Shown here one piece after another: positions 52,258-61,203 of a stretch of 64,000 bases of DNA. Source of the stretch: Flavobacterium sp. NKUCC04_CG (GTDB taxonomy: Bacteria; Bacteroidota; Bacteroidia; Flavobacteriales; Flavobacteriaceae); the NCBI RefSeq assembly GCF_019345525.1, contig NZ_JAHKRA010000007.1, forward strand, positions 62,001 to 126,000. The letters run 5' to 3'. Made by a program: the position numbers and the translations under genes. Below the pieces are notes generated by a model, which saw only the letters and a program-made list of their open reading frames with translations, ran no database searches and was not told the DNA's origin. How positions within the stretch are numbered: the stretch's first letter is position 1; every line of letters begins with the position of its first letter.

Positions 52258-52297
52258 TATAAGGTGTAGGGTAATACATGCTGTATAATGAATATAT

Positions 52298-52337
52298 AAA
52301 GCACAAAGTTTAAGTGTACGCTTAAACTTTGTGCTTT
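52298..52337. terminator. Bidirectional terminator, 17-bp perfect stem
   Basis: AAAGCACAAAGTTTAAG / CTTAAACTTTGTGCTTT with loop TGTACG. Serves the flavoprotein gene (plus strand) and the tspO gene (minus strand), which stops at 52345. Confidence 0.85.
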
Positions 52338-52344
52338 ATTGGTA

Positions 52345-52821
52345 TTAGGAATTTAGCGTCCAAATGCTGTAATTGAGCACTGCTGCAAAACTGAGCCACA
52401 GTATATAAGGTATCAATAAATAGGCGGCTAAGGGTGATATTTTGTAAAATTGACGACAGCTCAATAAAACGAAAAGCAAGAGTAAAAGCAATTCGAAAAA
52501 GGCGATTCTTGGATTTTGCATTCCGAAAAACAAAATAGACCATAAAGCGTTTAATACCAATTGAATTCCAAATAAAATCAAGGCGTTTTTGACTAGTCTT
52601 TCCTTAGTCGCAAAACGGTTCCAGACCATCCCAACCGCGATTCCCATCAAGATGTAGAGTAGGGGCCACACAATTGGAAATACGTAATTAGGCGGATTAA
52701 AAGACGGTTTCGCGATTAACGGATACCAAGTGTTTAAACTGGTTCGCGTAACGATACTCGACAAATAGCCAACACCGGAACAAATCAATATACCCAAAGT
52801 AATCTTTATTATTTTTTTCAT
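52345..52821 (-). CDS. tspO: TspO/MBR family tryptophan-rich sensory protein
   Basis: 158 aa with five predicted membrane helices. Signature segments WYPLIAKPSFNPPNYVFP, VWPLLYILMGIA and ALWSILFFGMQNPRIAFFE, and the C-terminal YILWLSFAAVLNYSIW, are those of TspO. TspO proteins bind porphyrins and cholesterol-like ligands. In bacteria they are linked to stress and tetrapyrrole handling. Monocistronic, divergent from mvaD. Confidence 0.94.
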   Translation of the reverse strand: MKKIIKITLGILICSGVGYLSSIVTRTSLNTWYPLIAKPSFNPPNYVFPIVWPLLYILMGIAVGMVWNRFATKERLVKNALILFGIQLVLNALWSILFFGMQNPRIAFFELLLLLLFVLLSCRQFYKISPLAAYLLIPYILWLSFAAVLNYSIWTLNS

Positions 52822-52860
52822 CTCAGTAGCTTTATAAGTTCGGAATCTATCTTAAAAAAT

Positions 52861-52868
52861 TATCTTTG
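52861..52868 (+). promoter_or_regulatory. -7 promoter element of mvaD
   Basis: TATCTTTG, exact consensus, about 73 bp before the ATG at 52941. The -33 region is unclear. Confidence 0.5.
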
Positions 52869-52940
52869 TATTTATAAGGTGTAAAAAAGACTGATTAGGA
52901 ATTTTTACTCGGTATTAGTTGTATAAAAATAAGCAAAAAC

Positions 52941-54020
52941 ATGGGGCAAGAAAAATTTATATTTGAGTTTAGTGGAAAGAAAATAGAAAAGGGTGCTTTT
53001 CAGTGGAGCGCACCGAGCAATATCGCTTTGGTGAAATACTGGGGGAAAAAAGAACATCAGATTCCAGCAAATCCTTCTTTGAGTTTTACCTTGACCAATT
53101 GCAAGACGATTACAAAGCTCGATTTTCAATTAAAAGAAGCCTCGGGAATAAGTTTCGATTTGTTTTTTGACGGGCAACCGAAGGAAGAATTTAAGCCGAA
53201 AATTCAAAAATTTTTAGAACGCATTGTGAACTATTGCCCTTATATTAAGGATTATCATTTTATAATACATACCGAAAACACCTTTCCGCATAGTTCAGGT
53301 ATTGCTTCGTCTGCTTCAGGGATGGCTGCGCTAGCAGTAAATTTAATGCAGTTGGAAAAGGCATTAAATCCAAACTTAACGGAAGAGTTCTTTAATCAAA
53401 AGGCTTCATTCTTGGCTCGTTTGGGCTCTGGAAGTGCTTGTAGAAGTATCTCCGGCGAGGTAGTCGTGTGGGGAACTCATCCTGAAATTTCCGGTAGTTC
53501 TGATTATTTCGGTGTGCCTTTTGACGGGCAGTTACATACTGTTTTTAAGAATTATCAAGATGTAATTTTATTAGTAGATAAAGGAGAGAAAAAGGTTTCA
53601 AGTACCGTAGGTCATGATTTAATGCATAATCATCCCTTTGCTCAACAACGGTTTGAGCAGGCTCCTGAGAATTTATCCAAATTAAAGAAAGCTCTTGAAT
53701 CTGGTGATTTGGAGACTTTTATTGCCATAGTAGAAAGTGAGGCATTGACCTTGCATGCGATGATGATGACTTCGATGCCTTATTTTATTCTGATGAAACC
53801 GAATACGCTGCAGATTATTGAATGTATATGGAGTTTTAGAAGTCAATTTAAAGTGCCTCTGTGTTTTACATTAGATGCGGGTGCCAATGTTCATCTATTG
53901 TTTCCGAAGAAAGATTGTGAGAAGGTATTAGAATTTGTTGAAAATACCTTAGCTCCTTTATGTCAAAATGGGCATTATATAGTAGATGAGATGGGCTTTG
54001 GAGCCAAAAAAATGCTGTAG
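52941..54020 (+). CDS. mvaD: Diphosphomevalonate decarboxylase
   Basis: 359 aa. Diagnostic segments: APSNIALVKYWGKKE (substrate and ATP loop), NPSLSFTLTNC, HSSGIASSASGMAALAVN, RLGSGSACRSISGEV, and the C-terminal TLDAGANVHLLF with the catalytic Asp. It converts mevalonate diphosphate to isopentenyl diphosphate with ATP. Together with HMG-CoA reductase, GYDIA kinase and mevalonate kinase it completes a mevalonate route in this window. It has its own -7 box. Confidence 0.95.
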   Translation: MGQEKFIFEFSGKKIEKGAFQWSAPSNIALVKYWGKKEHQIPANPSLSFTLTNCKTITKLDFQLKEASGISFDLFFDGQPKEEFKPKIQKFLERIVNYCPYIKDYHFIIHTENTFPHSSGIASSASGMAALAVNLMQLEKALNPNLTEEFFNQKASFLARLGSGSACRSISGEVVVWGTHPEISGSSDYFGVPFDGQLHTVFKNYQDVILLVDKGEKKVSSTVGHDLMHNHPFAQQRFEQAPENLSKLKKALESGDLETFIAIVESEALTLHAMMMTSMPYFILMKPNTLQIIECIWSFRSQFKVPLCFTLDAGANVHLLFPKKDCEKVLEFVENTLAPLCQNGHYIVDEMGFGAKKML

Positions 54021-54336
54021 TCACTATTTTATTGAGTACTAAAGAGGCCTTGTTGTTCTCTAAATTAAAAGTGGTATTCTTTTTGTATTACTATATTATA
54101 GAAGGTTGGCAATTTTATCATTTTATTTTATTAAATTTGAGAGAGTGCCATAAGTAGTTTATCGGTATTTTGTTTTATATAATAAAGCGTTTGCTGGTAG
54201 GGTGTTGATTTGAAAGCGACGGTTGTCGAAAGGTTAATTAGTCGTTGTCAGGTCAAAGTTTATGGGTGTTTTTTGCAAGTCAATTCCTTGGAGATAAAAT
54301 GCTAGCTTTAAAGCTTAATGAAAATAATATTTAGAT
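54021..54336. other. Gene-free interval upstream of the LpoB/COG3014 operon
   Basis: 316 bp, AT-rich. TAAATTTG at 54132-54139 is an exact -7 box and a TTG lies 23 bp upstream of it, longer than ideal. If used, the leader to the ATG at 54337 would be about 190 nt. No structured RNA was recognised. Confidence 0.5.
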
Positions 54337-54699
54337 ATGAAACAGTTATTAAAAATTTTGGTTTTTTCTGTTACCGTCTTAAGTACAGTTTCTTTATTCG
54401 CTCAAGTTGCGGATCAAAATCCTAATTTTAGAGAAAGTGAGGATAAATATTTGCGCATCAATGATAGTCTTTCGGAAACTTTGGGTACGACATTACAACA
54501 GACTTATAAAGCGCGAGATTGGTATGATGAAAGAGAAGAGCGCAAAGCGTTAAGACGAACACGAAATCATGAGGCTCGAATGAATCGTACTTATTATTCG
54601 GATTATAATTCACCGTATTATTACAATTCGTGGAACAGTTGGAGAAGATATGTTCCCAATATCGGTTTTAGATCGGGAGATTTTTGGTTTTCATTTTAA
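54337..54699 (+). CDS. Small exported protein of unknown function
   Basis: 120 aa. Signal peptide (MKQLLKILVFSVTVLSTVSLFAQ). The mature chain of about 97 residues is Arg/Glu-rich in the middle (YDEREERKALRRTRNHEAR), then Tyr/Asn/Trp-rich (YYSDYNSPYYYNSWNSWRRY). No known domain. First of three genes on the same strand with 12-24 bp gaps, followed by LpoB-like and COG3014 lipoproteins, so an envelope role is likely. Confidence 0.75.
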   Translation: MKQLLKILVFSVTVLSTVSLFAQVADQNPNFRESEDKYLRINDSLSETLGTTLQQTYKARDWYDEREERKALRRTRNHEARMNRTYYSDYNSPYYYNSWNSWRRYVPNIGFRSGDFWFSF

Positions 54700-54722
54700 A
54701 AATTTAATTTATAAATAAGATT

Positions 54723-55316
54723 ATGCAGTTAAAACGTATCGCAATAGCAGCACTTATGGTTGCTTCAGGTGTATTTATTTCTTCTTGTGGAAGACAAGTA
54801 ACTCGAGTTAGTACAGAAGAAACCATTGATATTAGTGGGCGCTGGAACAATACAGACTCTCGTGAGGTAGCTGAAGAAATGACTAATAAAATATTAAACG
54901 ATCCTTGGATTGGAAATCATACGGAAGAACATCAAGGTAAAAAACCGGTGGTGATTGTCGGGATGGTATTGAATAAAAGTCATGAACATATCGATGCGGA
55001 AACATTTGTAAAAGATGTGGAGCGTACGTTTATACAATCGCAACGAGTGCGTTTGGTGCAAGGCGGAAAGAAAAGAGAAGAATTACGTGCAGAAAAAGCA
55101 GATCAGCAGACCAATGCATCGATTTCAACCATGAAGAAATTCGGTTTAGAAAACGGTGCGGATTATATACTTCAAGGGTCAATTAATTCTATAGTTGATT
55201 CGCATAAAAAGAAAAAAGTGGTTTATTATCAAGTTGATTTAGAATTGACTAATATTCAAACCGGTGAAGTGGTTTGGATTGGAGATAAAAAAATTGCGAA
55301 ATACGTCAAAAACTAA
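54723..55316 (+). CDS. LpoB-family lipoprotein (penicillin-binding protein activator)
   Basis: 197 aa. Lipoprotein signal with lipobox ISSC (Cys about 22). The mature part matches the LpoB/YcfM fold: ISGRWNNTDSREVAEEM, PVVIVGMVLNKSHEHID, ENGADYILQGSINSI and LTNIQTGEVVWIGDKKIAK. Family knowledge: LpoB activates PBP1b from the outer membrane in E. coli; function in Bacteroidota is less certain. Sits between the small exported gene and the COG3014 lipoprotein in one operon. Confidence 0.9.
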   Translation: MQLKRIAIAALMVASGVFISSCGRQVTRVSTEETIDISGRWNNTDSREVAEEMTNKILNDPWIGNHTEEHQGKKPVVIVGMVLNKSHEHIDAETFVKDVERTFIQSQRVRLVQGGKKREELRAEKADQQTNASISTMKKFGLENGADYILQGSINSIVDSHKKKKVVYYQVDLELTNIQTGEVVWIGDKKIAKYVKN

Positions 55317-55327
55317 ACCTCATTTAA

Positions 55328-56761
55328 ATGATTAATCATCGAGGTATAGCTCATATTAAGAGAACATCAACGCTTTTTGTGTTGATGTTTTTCGTATTTA
55401 GTTGTGCCACATATCACGAACGTATTGCGGAATATTACCAAAATGTAGCCTCAGGCGACATCAAACAAGCCGACAAAATATTAGAGAAAAACGCCTTACT
55501 GAAAAAGCCGCGTAACAAATTGTTGTATCTGATGGAGAAAGGGCGTGTGGCTCATTTGAACGGTGATTATGTCAATAGTAATCGGTATTTTAATGAGGCC
55601 GATTTGTTGATTGAAGTAGGGCTAAAGAGTACTTCTGATGCTTTGGTAGGAGCTGTGCTTAATCCGATGTCTCAAAATTATAAAGGAGAAGATTTTGAAA
55701 TTTTTATGCTTCATTATTATAAGGCATTAAATTATTTGTACTTAGGACAAACTCAAGAAGCTATTGTCGAAGCAAGGCGTATTAGCTTGCAAAATCAAGC
55801 TCAAGGCGATAAGTTTAATGAAAAGAATACGCGCTATAGTAAAGATGCTTTTTCTTTAATCTTACAGGGTTTAATTTATGAACAAGATAAGGACTATAAC
55901 AACGCATTTATAGCATATCGGAATGCTGTTGAGGTTTTTCAGGCTAGCGACGATAAAACTTATTATGGTGTAGTGTTGCCTGAAAACTTAAAATATGATG
56001 TGATGCGAATGGCTTCTAAAGTAGGTTTTACCAGCGAACTTCAAAAATTTGAAAAACAATTCAATCTGAGCTTTAAGGATTATGATGCTGGAGCAGCGGG
56101 AGAGTTGGTGGTTTTTTGGGAAAATGGTGTAGCACCAATCAAAATTCAGAAAGATTTGGTCTTTACACTTGTAAAAGGGTCTAACGGTAGCATGTTTTTT
56201 ACCGATGTTGCAGGTGGATTAATCATTCCTTTTGATTTTAGTATCGGTGGTGGTGGATCCAGTTTGGATGCCGTTCACAGTTTAAGGGTTGCTTATCCAG
56301 AATATGTTTCTAGAGTGCCGCTTTATAATTCGGCAAAAATCACTTCAGCTGATGGGCAAACCTTTAGTTTTGAAAAAGTCGAAGATATTGACCAACTGGC
56401 AGTTCAAACTTTAAAAGAGCGATTTGGAAAAGAAATGGGACAAATATTGACGCGTTTGGCCATTAAGAAAGGGGCGGAATACGCTTTGAGTTCTTCGGCA
56501 AAATCAAGTGATGGAAATAATGCGGTTTTGGAAGGATTGGGCATTGGTGTGCAATTGTTTAATATGATTTCTGAAAAAGCCGATACCCGAAACTGGCAAA
56601 CCCTTCCGTCGCAAATTAATTATGTTCGCGTTCCTCTAAAAGCAGGTAATAACGTTATTGAAATCGACTTAAGGAAGCATAATGGTGAGTTGGTTAAGGA
56701 TCAAATACATGTCGAATCCAACGGTCAAATGCAGTTCTATAATTATACTACTCTAAAATAA
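55328..56761 (+). CDS. COG3014-family TPR-like lipoprotein
   Basis: 477 aa. Lipobox FVFSCA (Cys about 26). The N-terminal half is helical and repeat-like (AEYYQNVASGDIKQADKILE, RVAHLNGDYVNSNRYFNEAD, LNYLYLGQTQEAIVEARR), consistent with tetratricopeptide-like repeats. The C-terminal half is beta-rich and ends in NNVIEIDLRKHNGELV. This matches COG3014, uncharacterised surface or periplasmic lipoproteins regularly linked to LpoB-like genes. Last gene of the three-gene operon; a hairpin terminator follows. Confidence 0.85.
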   Translation: MINHRGIAHIKRTSTLFVLMFFVFSCATYHERIAEYYQNVASGDIKQADKILEKNALLKKPRNKLLYLMEKGRVAHLNGDYVNSNRYFNEADLLIEVGLKSTSDALVGAVLNPMSQNYKGEDFEIFMLHYYKALNYLYLGQTQEAIVEARRISLQNQAQGDKFNEKNTRYSKDAFSLILQGLIYEQDKDYNNAFIAYRNAVEVFQASDDKTYYGVVLPENLKYDVMRMASKVGFTSELQKFEKQFNLSFKDYDAGAAGELVVFWENGVAPIKIQKDLVFTLVKGSNGSMFFTDVAGGLIIPFDFSIGGGGSSLDAVHSLRVAYPEYVSRVPLYNSAKITSADGQTFSFEKVEDIDQLAVQTLKERFGKEMGQILTRLAIKKGAEYALSSSAKSSDGNNAVLEGLGIGVQLFNMISEKADTRNWQTLPSQINYVRVPLKAGNNVIEIDLRKHNGELVKDQIHVESNGQMQFYNYTTLK

Positions 56762-56807
56762 GAGATTTAGAATACAGTCGTCTTGAACTCGCAAAAGTCA
56801 ACGATAT

Positions 56808-56843
56808 AAAAAAGGGGGTATCTGTACAGATAACCCCTTTTTT
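56808..56843 (+). terminator. Terminator of the LpoB/COG3014 operon
   Basis: AAAAAAGGGG(G)TATCTG / CAGATAACCCCTTTTTT with a short loop and one internal mismatch, followed by the T-tract. A-rich on the left, so it could also act on the minus strand. Confidence 0.85.
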
Positions 56844-56937
56844 GATTAACGGTTTTTTTAAGTGCAGAGATTTCGTCAGCAATGTTTAGCTAGGAAGCGG
56901 TCTTTAGAACTCGCGAGTTCCAAGCTTCCATTCCGAT

Positions 56938-57573
56938 TTAAATAAACTTCTGCGTCAGTATTTCTACTTTTCCGCTTGATACATCATAGTGTGCACCAAC
57001 AATTCCGATTCGGTCTTGCTCCAATAAGGATTTTAATACCTCACTTTGTCTTGGAATCGCTCTTACAGACTGAATTATATGCTCTTTGGTGACTTCAGAA
57101 ATCAATTCTTTTTCGGAATATTCTTCCCACTCCTCGCGTTGTTTGATCGTTTCTAAAGCTGGACTAATTTTAGCCAGTACATTGGTTAATTTACCTAACT
57201 TCTTTTCTTGGCAAGCTCCTGTGATAGCGCCACATTGGCTGTGACCTAGTACGAGAATTAATTTTGTTCCAACTAATTTACAGGCATACTCAAGGCTTCC
57301 AATAACCTCGTCTGTGACGATATTACCTGCGATACGGATACTAAAAATATCTCCGATTCCTTGGTCAAAAATGTGTTCAATAGGTGTACGGCTGTCCATA
57401 CAACTCAATACGATAGCGTGCGGATGTTGTCCGTTTTTGGTCTCTTCAATTTGGCTTAAAAAATTACGATTGAATTTTAAGTTGCTTACAAAGCGATTAT
57501 TTCCTTCGATTAAGATGTTTAAACTTTCTAAAGGTGATGTTTTGGCTAATATTTCTGCTGTTATGGTGTTCAT
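56938..57573 (-). CDS. Beta-class carbonic anhydrase
   Basis: 211 aa. Zinc ligands are in order: Cys in VLSCMDSRTP (with the Asp-Arg dyad), then His and Cys in LGHSQCGAI. No signal peptide, so it is cytoplasmic. It hydrates CO2 to bicarbonate. The SulP transporter gene lies 2 bp upstream on the same strand, so uptake of bicarbonate and its interconversion are probably coupled. Family length is normal. Confidence 0.95.
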   Translation of the reverse strand: MNTITAEILAKTSPLESLNILIEGNNRFVSNLKFNRNFLSQIEETKNGQHPHAIVLSCMDSRTPIEHIFDQGIGDIFSIRIAGNIVTDEVIGSLEYACKLVGTKLILVLGHSQCGAITGACQEKKLGKLTNVLAKISPALETIKQREEWEEYSEKELISEVTKEHIIQSVRAIPRQSEVLKSLLEQDRIGIVGAHYDVSSGKVEILTQKFI

Positions 57574-57575
57574 AA

Positions 57576-59132
57576 TTAGATGGATTTTCTATGTTGAAGA
57601 ATAATGTTGTTTTTTGGGTTTTCGGCATGGTATTTCTTGTGAAAACCACTTATTTGAACTTTGATGTTCTTTTCTTTTGCGTGTGCATTGATAAAGTCTT
57701 CAATCAGTTCGACGATATCGATATGAATATAAACGGATTGTTTAGCATCGATATAAGCTACAGAGTTTTTCGGCAAGCTGTGTAAACGGGTTTTAATCGC
57801 AGACTTATTAAGGAAAGAAACCTCTTCTGCCAATTTGATATGGTGGAAAACAGGCGTATCTAGATCGTTTCTCTTTTCGTATTTAAAAGCTTTTTTTAAG
57901 TTTCCAAACAATAAAAAAGCAACGCTGGTGGCAAGTCCAACAGCAACACCGATTAAAAGATCAGATAGGACAACCATGGCAAAAGTAGCTGCAAACGGCA
58001 CAAATTGCGTATATCCCTTTTTCCAAAAGTGAATAAACAATACGGGTTTGGCCAATTTATATCCCACCAATACCAATACAGCTGCTAGCGTAGCTAGCGG
58101 TATTAAGTTCAGTACAAAGGGTATAGCTAAAATGGCTAATAGTAAAAATACTCCGTGTATGATTGTACTGGTTTTGTAGACTCCTCCTGCATTGATATTG
58201 GCAGAAGATCGAACGACTACTGATGTCATGGGTATACCGCCAATTAAGGCACTTAATACATTTCCAATTCCTTGCGCTTTTAACTCTCTATTGGTGTCTG
58301 TGTTTCGCTTTAAAGGGTCCAAACGATCCGATGCTTCAATACACAATAGGGTTTCTATGGAAGCAACCAGTGCAATGGTACAGCCGATAATCCATACCGC
58401 TGGATTTAAAAACCCACTCCAATCGGGTAGTACTAGGATATTGGCGAGTTCCGAAGCATTTTGAAACGTTGGAATCGAAACCAGGTTAGAGCCGCTAATA
58501 GCAAAACTCGAGTTGGTTTGAATCCAGATAAAGTTAATCAAGATAGCTACGGCTACGGCTACTAAGGCCCCAGGGAGCATTTTGATTTTCTTTAAAAAGG
58601 GGTTTTTTTCCCAAAAGAGCAAAATACCCAGTGATATTACCGTGAGGATTACAGCTCCAAAATGAATTTGATTAAGGATGCTGCCATCGTTAAATAAGGT
58701 CGATAGGGAAGTAACTCCGAATATTAAAGGAATTTGTTTGATGATGATGATGACACCGATTCCGGCGAGCATTCCCTCAATGACATTACTCGGAAAAAAA
58801 TTGGCTATAGTACCGGAGCGTAGGTAGCCGAGCACAACTTGAAGTACTCCAGCGATGATACCGGCACATAAAAACAATTGGAACGAACCCAAATCGGTAA
58901 TGGCACTCAATATAATAGCAGATAAACCTGCTGCGGGTCCGGTTACGCTGATGTTGGAATTGCTTAAAAATCCGACAACGATACCACCGATAATCCCGCT
59001 GATAATTCCTGCAATAGGAGGTGCACCCGATGCTAAAGCAATTCCCAAACAAAGGGGTAGGGCCACTAAAAAAACGACAAGCCCGGGCGCAAAACTGGTT
59101 TTCAGTTTTGTAAATATATGTGTGTTATTCAT
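57576..59132 (-). CDS. SulP-family inorganic anion transporter with STAS domain
   Basis: 518 aa, about ten to twelve membrane helices. Family pattern: PGLVVFLVALPLCLGIALAS, GPAAGLSAII, GIGNVLSALIGGIPMTSVVVR and a short C-terminal STAS-like domain (about 415-505, EVSFLNKSAIKTRLHSL, SVYIHIDIVELIEDF). SulP proteins carry sulfate, bicarbonate or related anions. Cotranscription with carbonic anhydrase (2 bp downstream) favours bicarbonate, possibly with Na+. Confidence 0.93.
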   Translation of the reverse strand: MNNTHIFTKLKTSFAPGLVVFLVALPLCLGIALASGAPPIAGIISGIIGGIVVGFLSNSNISVTGPAAGLSAIILSAITDLGSFQLFLCAGIIAGVLQVVLGYLRSGTIANFFPSNVIEGMLAGIGVIIIIKQIPLIFGVTSLSTLFNDGSILNQIHFGAVILTVISLGILLFWEKNPFLKKIKMLPGALVAVAVAILINFIWIQTNSSFAISGSNLVSIPTFQNASELANILVLPDWSGFLNPAVWIIGCTIALVASIETLLCIEASDRLDPLKRNTDTNRELKAQGIGNVLSALIGGIPMTSVVVRSSANINAGGVYKTSTIIHGVFLLLAILAIPFVLNLIPLATLAAVLVLVGYKLAKPVLFIHFWKKGYTQFVPFAATFAMVVLSDLLIGVAVGLATSVAFLLFGNLKKAFKYEKRNDLDTPVFHHIKLAEEVSFLNKSAIKTRLHSLPKNSVAYIDAKQSVYIHIDIVELIEDFINAHAKEKNIKVQISGFHKKYHAENPKNNIILQHRKSI

Positions 59133-59209
59133 TTTTTTTAGATAAAATTTGACAATAGGGGATTGTGTAAAAAAAATATTTTTTACAGCCTATAGAATAC
59201 GGTCAAAGT

Positions 59210-59509
59210 TTATGCTAAGTCAGGAGGGGGATAGGGAATCTCACGTATATCTATACGAGGTAACCTATCGTTAGTATGTACAGTCGGTGCATTTTTTGCA
59301 GAGGCTGTGCGGTTTAAGGTAAGATCTGTTAAATGATCGAGTATGTTAAAAGGGTGATGCTCTTCTTCGGTATTGGTGATGGGCTTTTTGTTTTCTTCTG
59401 AAATACTGATCGTAGGAATGTTTAGGTCAATATCGAGCGCAACCGCAATAGTCGGCAATGCGAGGAAATTGATAAAGAAACCTAATACAAGTAAACTCAG
59501 TATTTTCAT
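59210..59509 (-). CDS. Small exported protein, unrecognised
   Basis: 99 aa. Signal peptide about 1-25 (LSLLVLGFFINFLALPTIAV), then an acidic, Thr/Asn/Pro-rich chain of about 74 residues ending PYPPPDLA. No domain recognised. Minus strand, with about 280 bp of gene-free DNA upstream (59510-59789) showing only AT-rich sequence. It is 77 bp upstream of the SulP gene and may be the first gene of that transcript. Confidence 0.6.
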   Translation of the reverse strand: MKILSLLVLGFFINFLALPTIAVALDIDLNIPTISISEENKKPITNTEEEHHPFNILDHLTDLTLNRTASAKNAPTVHTNDRLPRIDIREIPYPPPDLA

Positions 59510-59789
59510 AAATGGGTATGCGACGTTTTTCGAGTGTAAAAGTGAAGTCTATTTCTTTTGTAGATTATGGATGAACACACAAAATTTAATAAACTCACTA
59601 TTATTTGGGTGTAAAAATATATTTTTCATTGCTTTTTGACTGTTTTATTCTTGTTAAACTTAAATTAAATTTATAGGTGTGGTTTTTACAGCTGTTGTAC
59701 TCAGTTAATTTTCTATTGTAATGTTAAATTGTTTTATGCTGTTGTATTATTGCAATATACTTGTAGTTTATTAAAAATAAGAGCAGCTA

Positions 59790-60140
59790 TTGAAACCACA
59801 GATTTGTACCCATTGTAAAGCACCTATTGTTTGTGCGGCAGAAGAAATTGAAAATTGCGATTGTCAAAAACTGACTCTGCGCCCCGAAACCATTGCTTTT
59901 TTAGGAACCACTTTTCATAAGTGCTTGTGTAACTCCTGCTTAAAAAAAATGGATGAGATGGTCGCTTTTTCGCTGGTAAATGAATTTCCAAAACGCCGTA
60001 GTGAAATGGTAGAAGGGGTTCATTATTATATCGAAAACGAATATTTTGTGTTTACCGAACAGTATCATTTGATGAAAGGACAATGCTGCCAAAACGGCTG
60101 TAGGCATTGTGTATATGGTTTTAAAAGCCAGTTTCTATAA
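59790..60140 (+). CDS. CWC-type cysteine-rich plus DUF5522 protein
   Basis: 116 aa; start codon TTG at 59790, which gives MKPQICTHCKAPIVC. The N-terminal half has paired Cys (CTHCKAPIVC, ENCDCQK, CLCNSC) as in the cysteine-rich CWC family. The C-terminal GVHYYIENEYFVFTEQYH, then GQCCQNGCRHCVYGF, matches DUF5522. It probably binds zinc. Function unknown. Nearby TATTATTG/TATACTTG boxes (about 59743-59763) are one mismatch from the -7 consensus. Followed by the mevalonate kinase gene. Confidence 0.85.
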   Translation: MKPQICTHCKAPIVCAAEEIENCDCQKLTLRPETIAFLGTTFHKCLCNSCLKKMDEMVAFSLVNEFPKRRSEMVEGVHYYIENEYFVFTEQYHLMKGQCCQNGCRHCVYGFKSQFL

Positions 60141-60178
60141 AAATCAGTTAATAAAGCGATTATCTTTTAAAAAATGCG

Positions 60179-60186
60179 TATTTTTG
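60179..60186 (+). promoter_or_regulatory. -7 promoter element of the mevalonate kinase gene
   Basis: TATTTTTG, exact consensus, 26 bp before ATG 60212. Confidence 0.5.
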
Positions 60187-60211
60187 TATTCAAAATATCA
60201 CTTTTACCGCT

Positions 60212-61150
60212 ATGAAAGGACCATTATTTTATTCGAAAATATTACTATTTGGAGAGTACGGAATTATCAAAGATTCCAAAGGACTTTCCATCCCTTATAA
60301 CTTCTATAAGGGAGCCTTGAAAATGGGTGATACACCTACTGAGGAGACTGAAAAATCCAATCAGAGTCTGCGTAATTTTGCAGCCTACTTAGAAGATTTA
60401 CAAGAGAGCAAACCCGAATTGGTTGTTTTTAATTTGGAGGAATTGCACCTCGACCTTGCAAACGGTATGTACTTTGATTCCAGTATCCCACAGGGATATG
60501 GAGTAGGGAGTAGCGGTGCCTTGGTTGCTGCGATTTACGATCGTTATGCTCAAGATAAAATCACGGTTTTAGAGAATTTAACCCGTGAAAAATTGATACA
60601 GCTCAAAACGGTTTTTGCAGAAATGGAATCTTTTTTCCATGGAACCAGCTCTGGGTTAGATCCTTTAAATAGCTATCTGAGTTTGCCGATTTTGATTAAT
60701 TCCAAAGACAATGTAGAGCCTACCGGATTACCTTCTCAAAGTACTCAGGGTAAGGGTGCTGTGTTTTTGTTGGATTCCGGTATTGTAGGAGAAACCGCTC
60801 CGATGATTACCATCTTTATGGAAAATCTAAAAGATCAAGGGTTTAGAAAAATGCTAAAAAATCAATTTGTAAAATATACCGATGCTTGTGTTGAAAGTTT
60901 TTTACATGGCGATATGAAAGCCCTTTTTTCAAATACTAAAAAATTGTCTAAAACGGTTTTAAACAATTTTAAACCGATGATTCCGGAACAATTCCATCAG
61001 ATATGGGCACAGGGAATAGAGTCTAACGACTACTATCTTAAATTGTGCGGATCTGGAGGCGGCGGATATATACTTGGGTTTACTCAAGATTTAGAAAAAG
61101 CTAAAGCCTCTTTAAAAGACTATGAGCTTGAAGTGGTGTACCAATTTTAA
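60212..61150 (+). CDS. mvk: Mevalonate kinase
   Basis: 312 aa GHMP kinase. Motifs: LFGEYGIIKDSKGLS, SIPQGYGVGSSGALVAAIYD (ATP loop) and the C-terminal LCGSGGGGYILGF. The EMESFFHGTSSGLDPLNSYL block is typical of mevalonate kinase (conserved Asp). It phosphorylates mevalonate at C5 in the route used by the other genes here. It precedes the UbiA gene by 53 bp, on the same strand. Confidence 0.93.
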   Translation: MKGPLFYSKILLFGEYGIIKDSKGLSIPYNFYKGALKMGDTPTEETEKSNQSLRNFAAYLEDLQESKPELVVFNLEELHLDLANGMYFDSSIPQGYGVGSSGALVAAIYDRYAQDKITVLENLTREKLIQLKTVFAEMESFFHGTSSGLDPLNSYLSLPILINSKDNVEPTGLPSQSTQGKGAVFLLDSGIVGETAPMITIFMENLKDQGFRKMLKNQFVKYTDACVESFLHGDMKALFSNTKKLSKTVLNNFKPMIPEQFHQIWAQGIESNDYYLKLCGSGGGGYILGFTQDLEKAKASLKDYELEVVYQF

Positions 61151-61203
61151 TTTTTTTATTTAACAACCTTAACCTTCGCTAAAGGCGAATAAACATTAAA
61201 CTC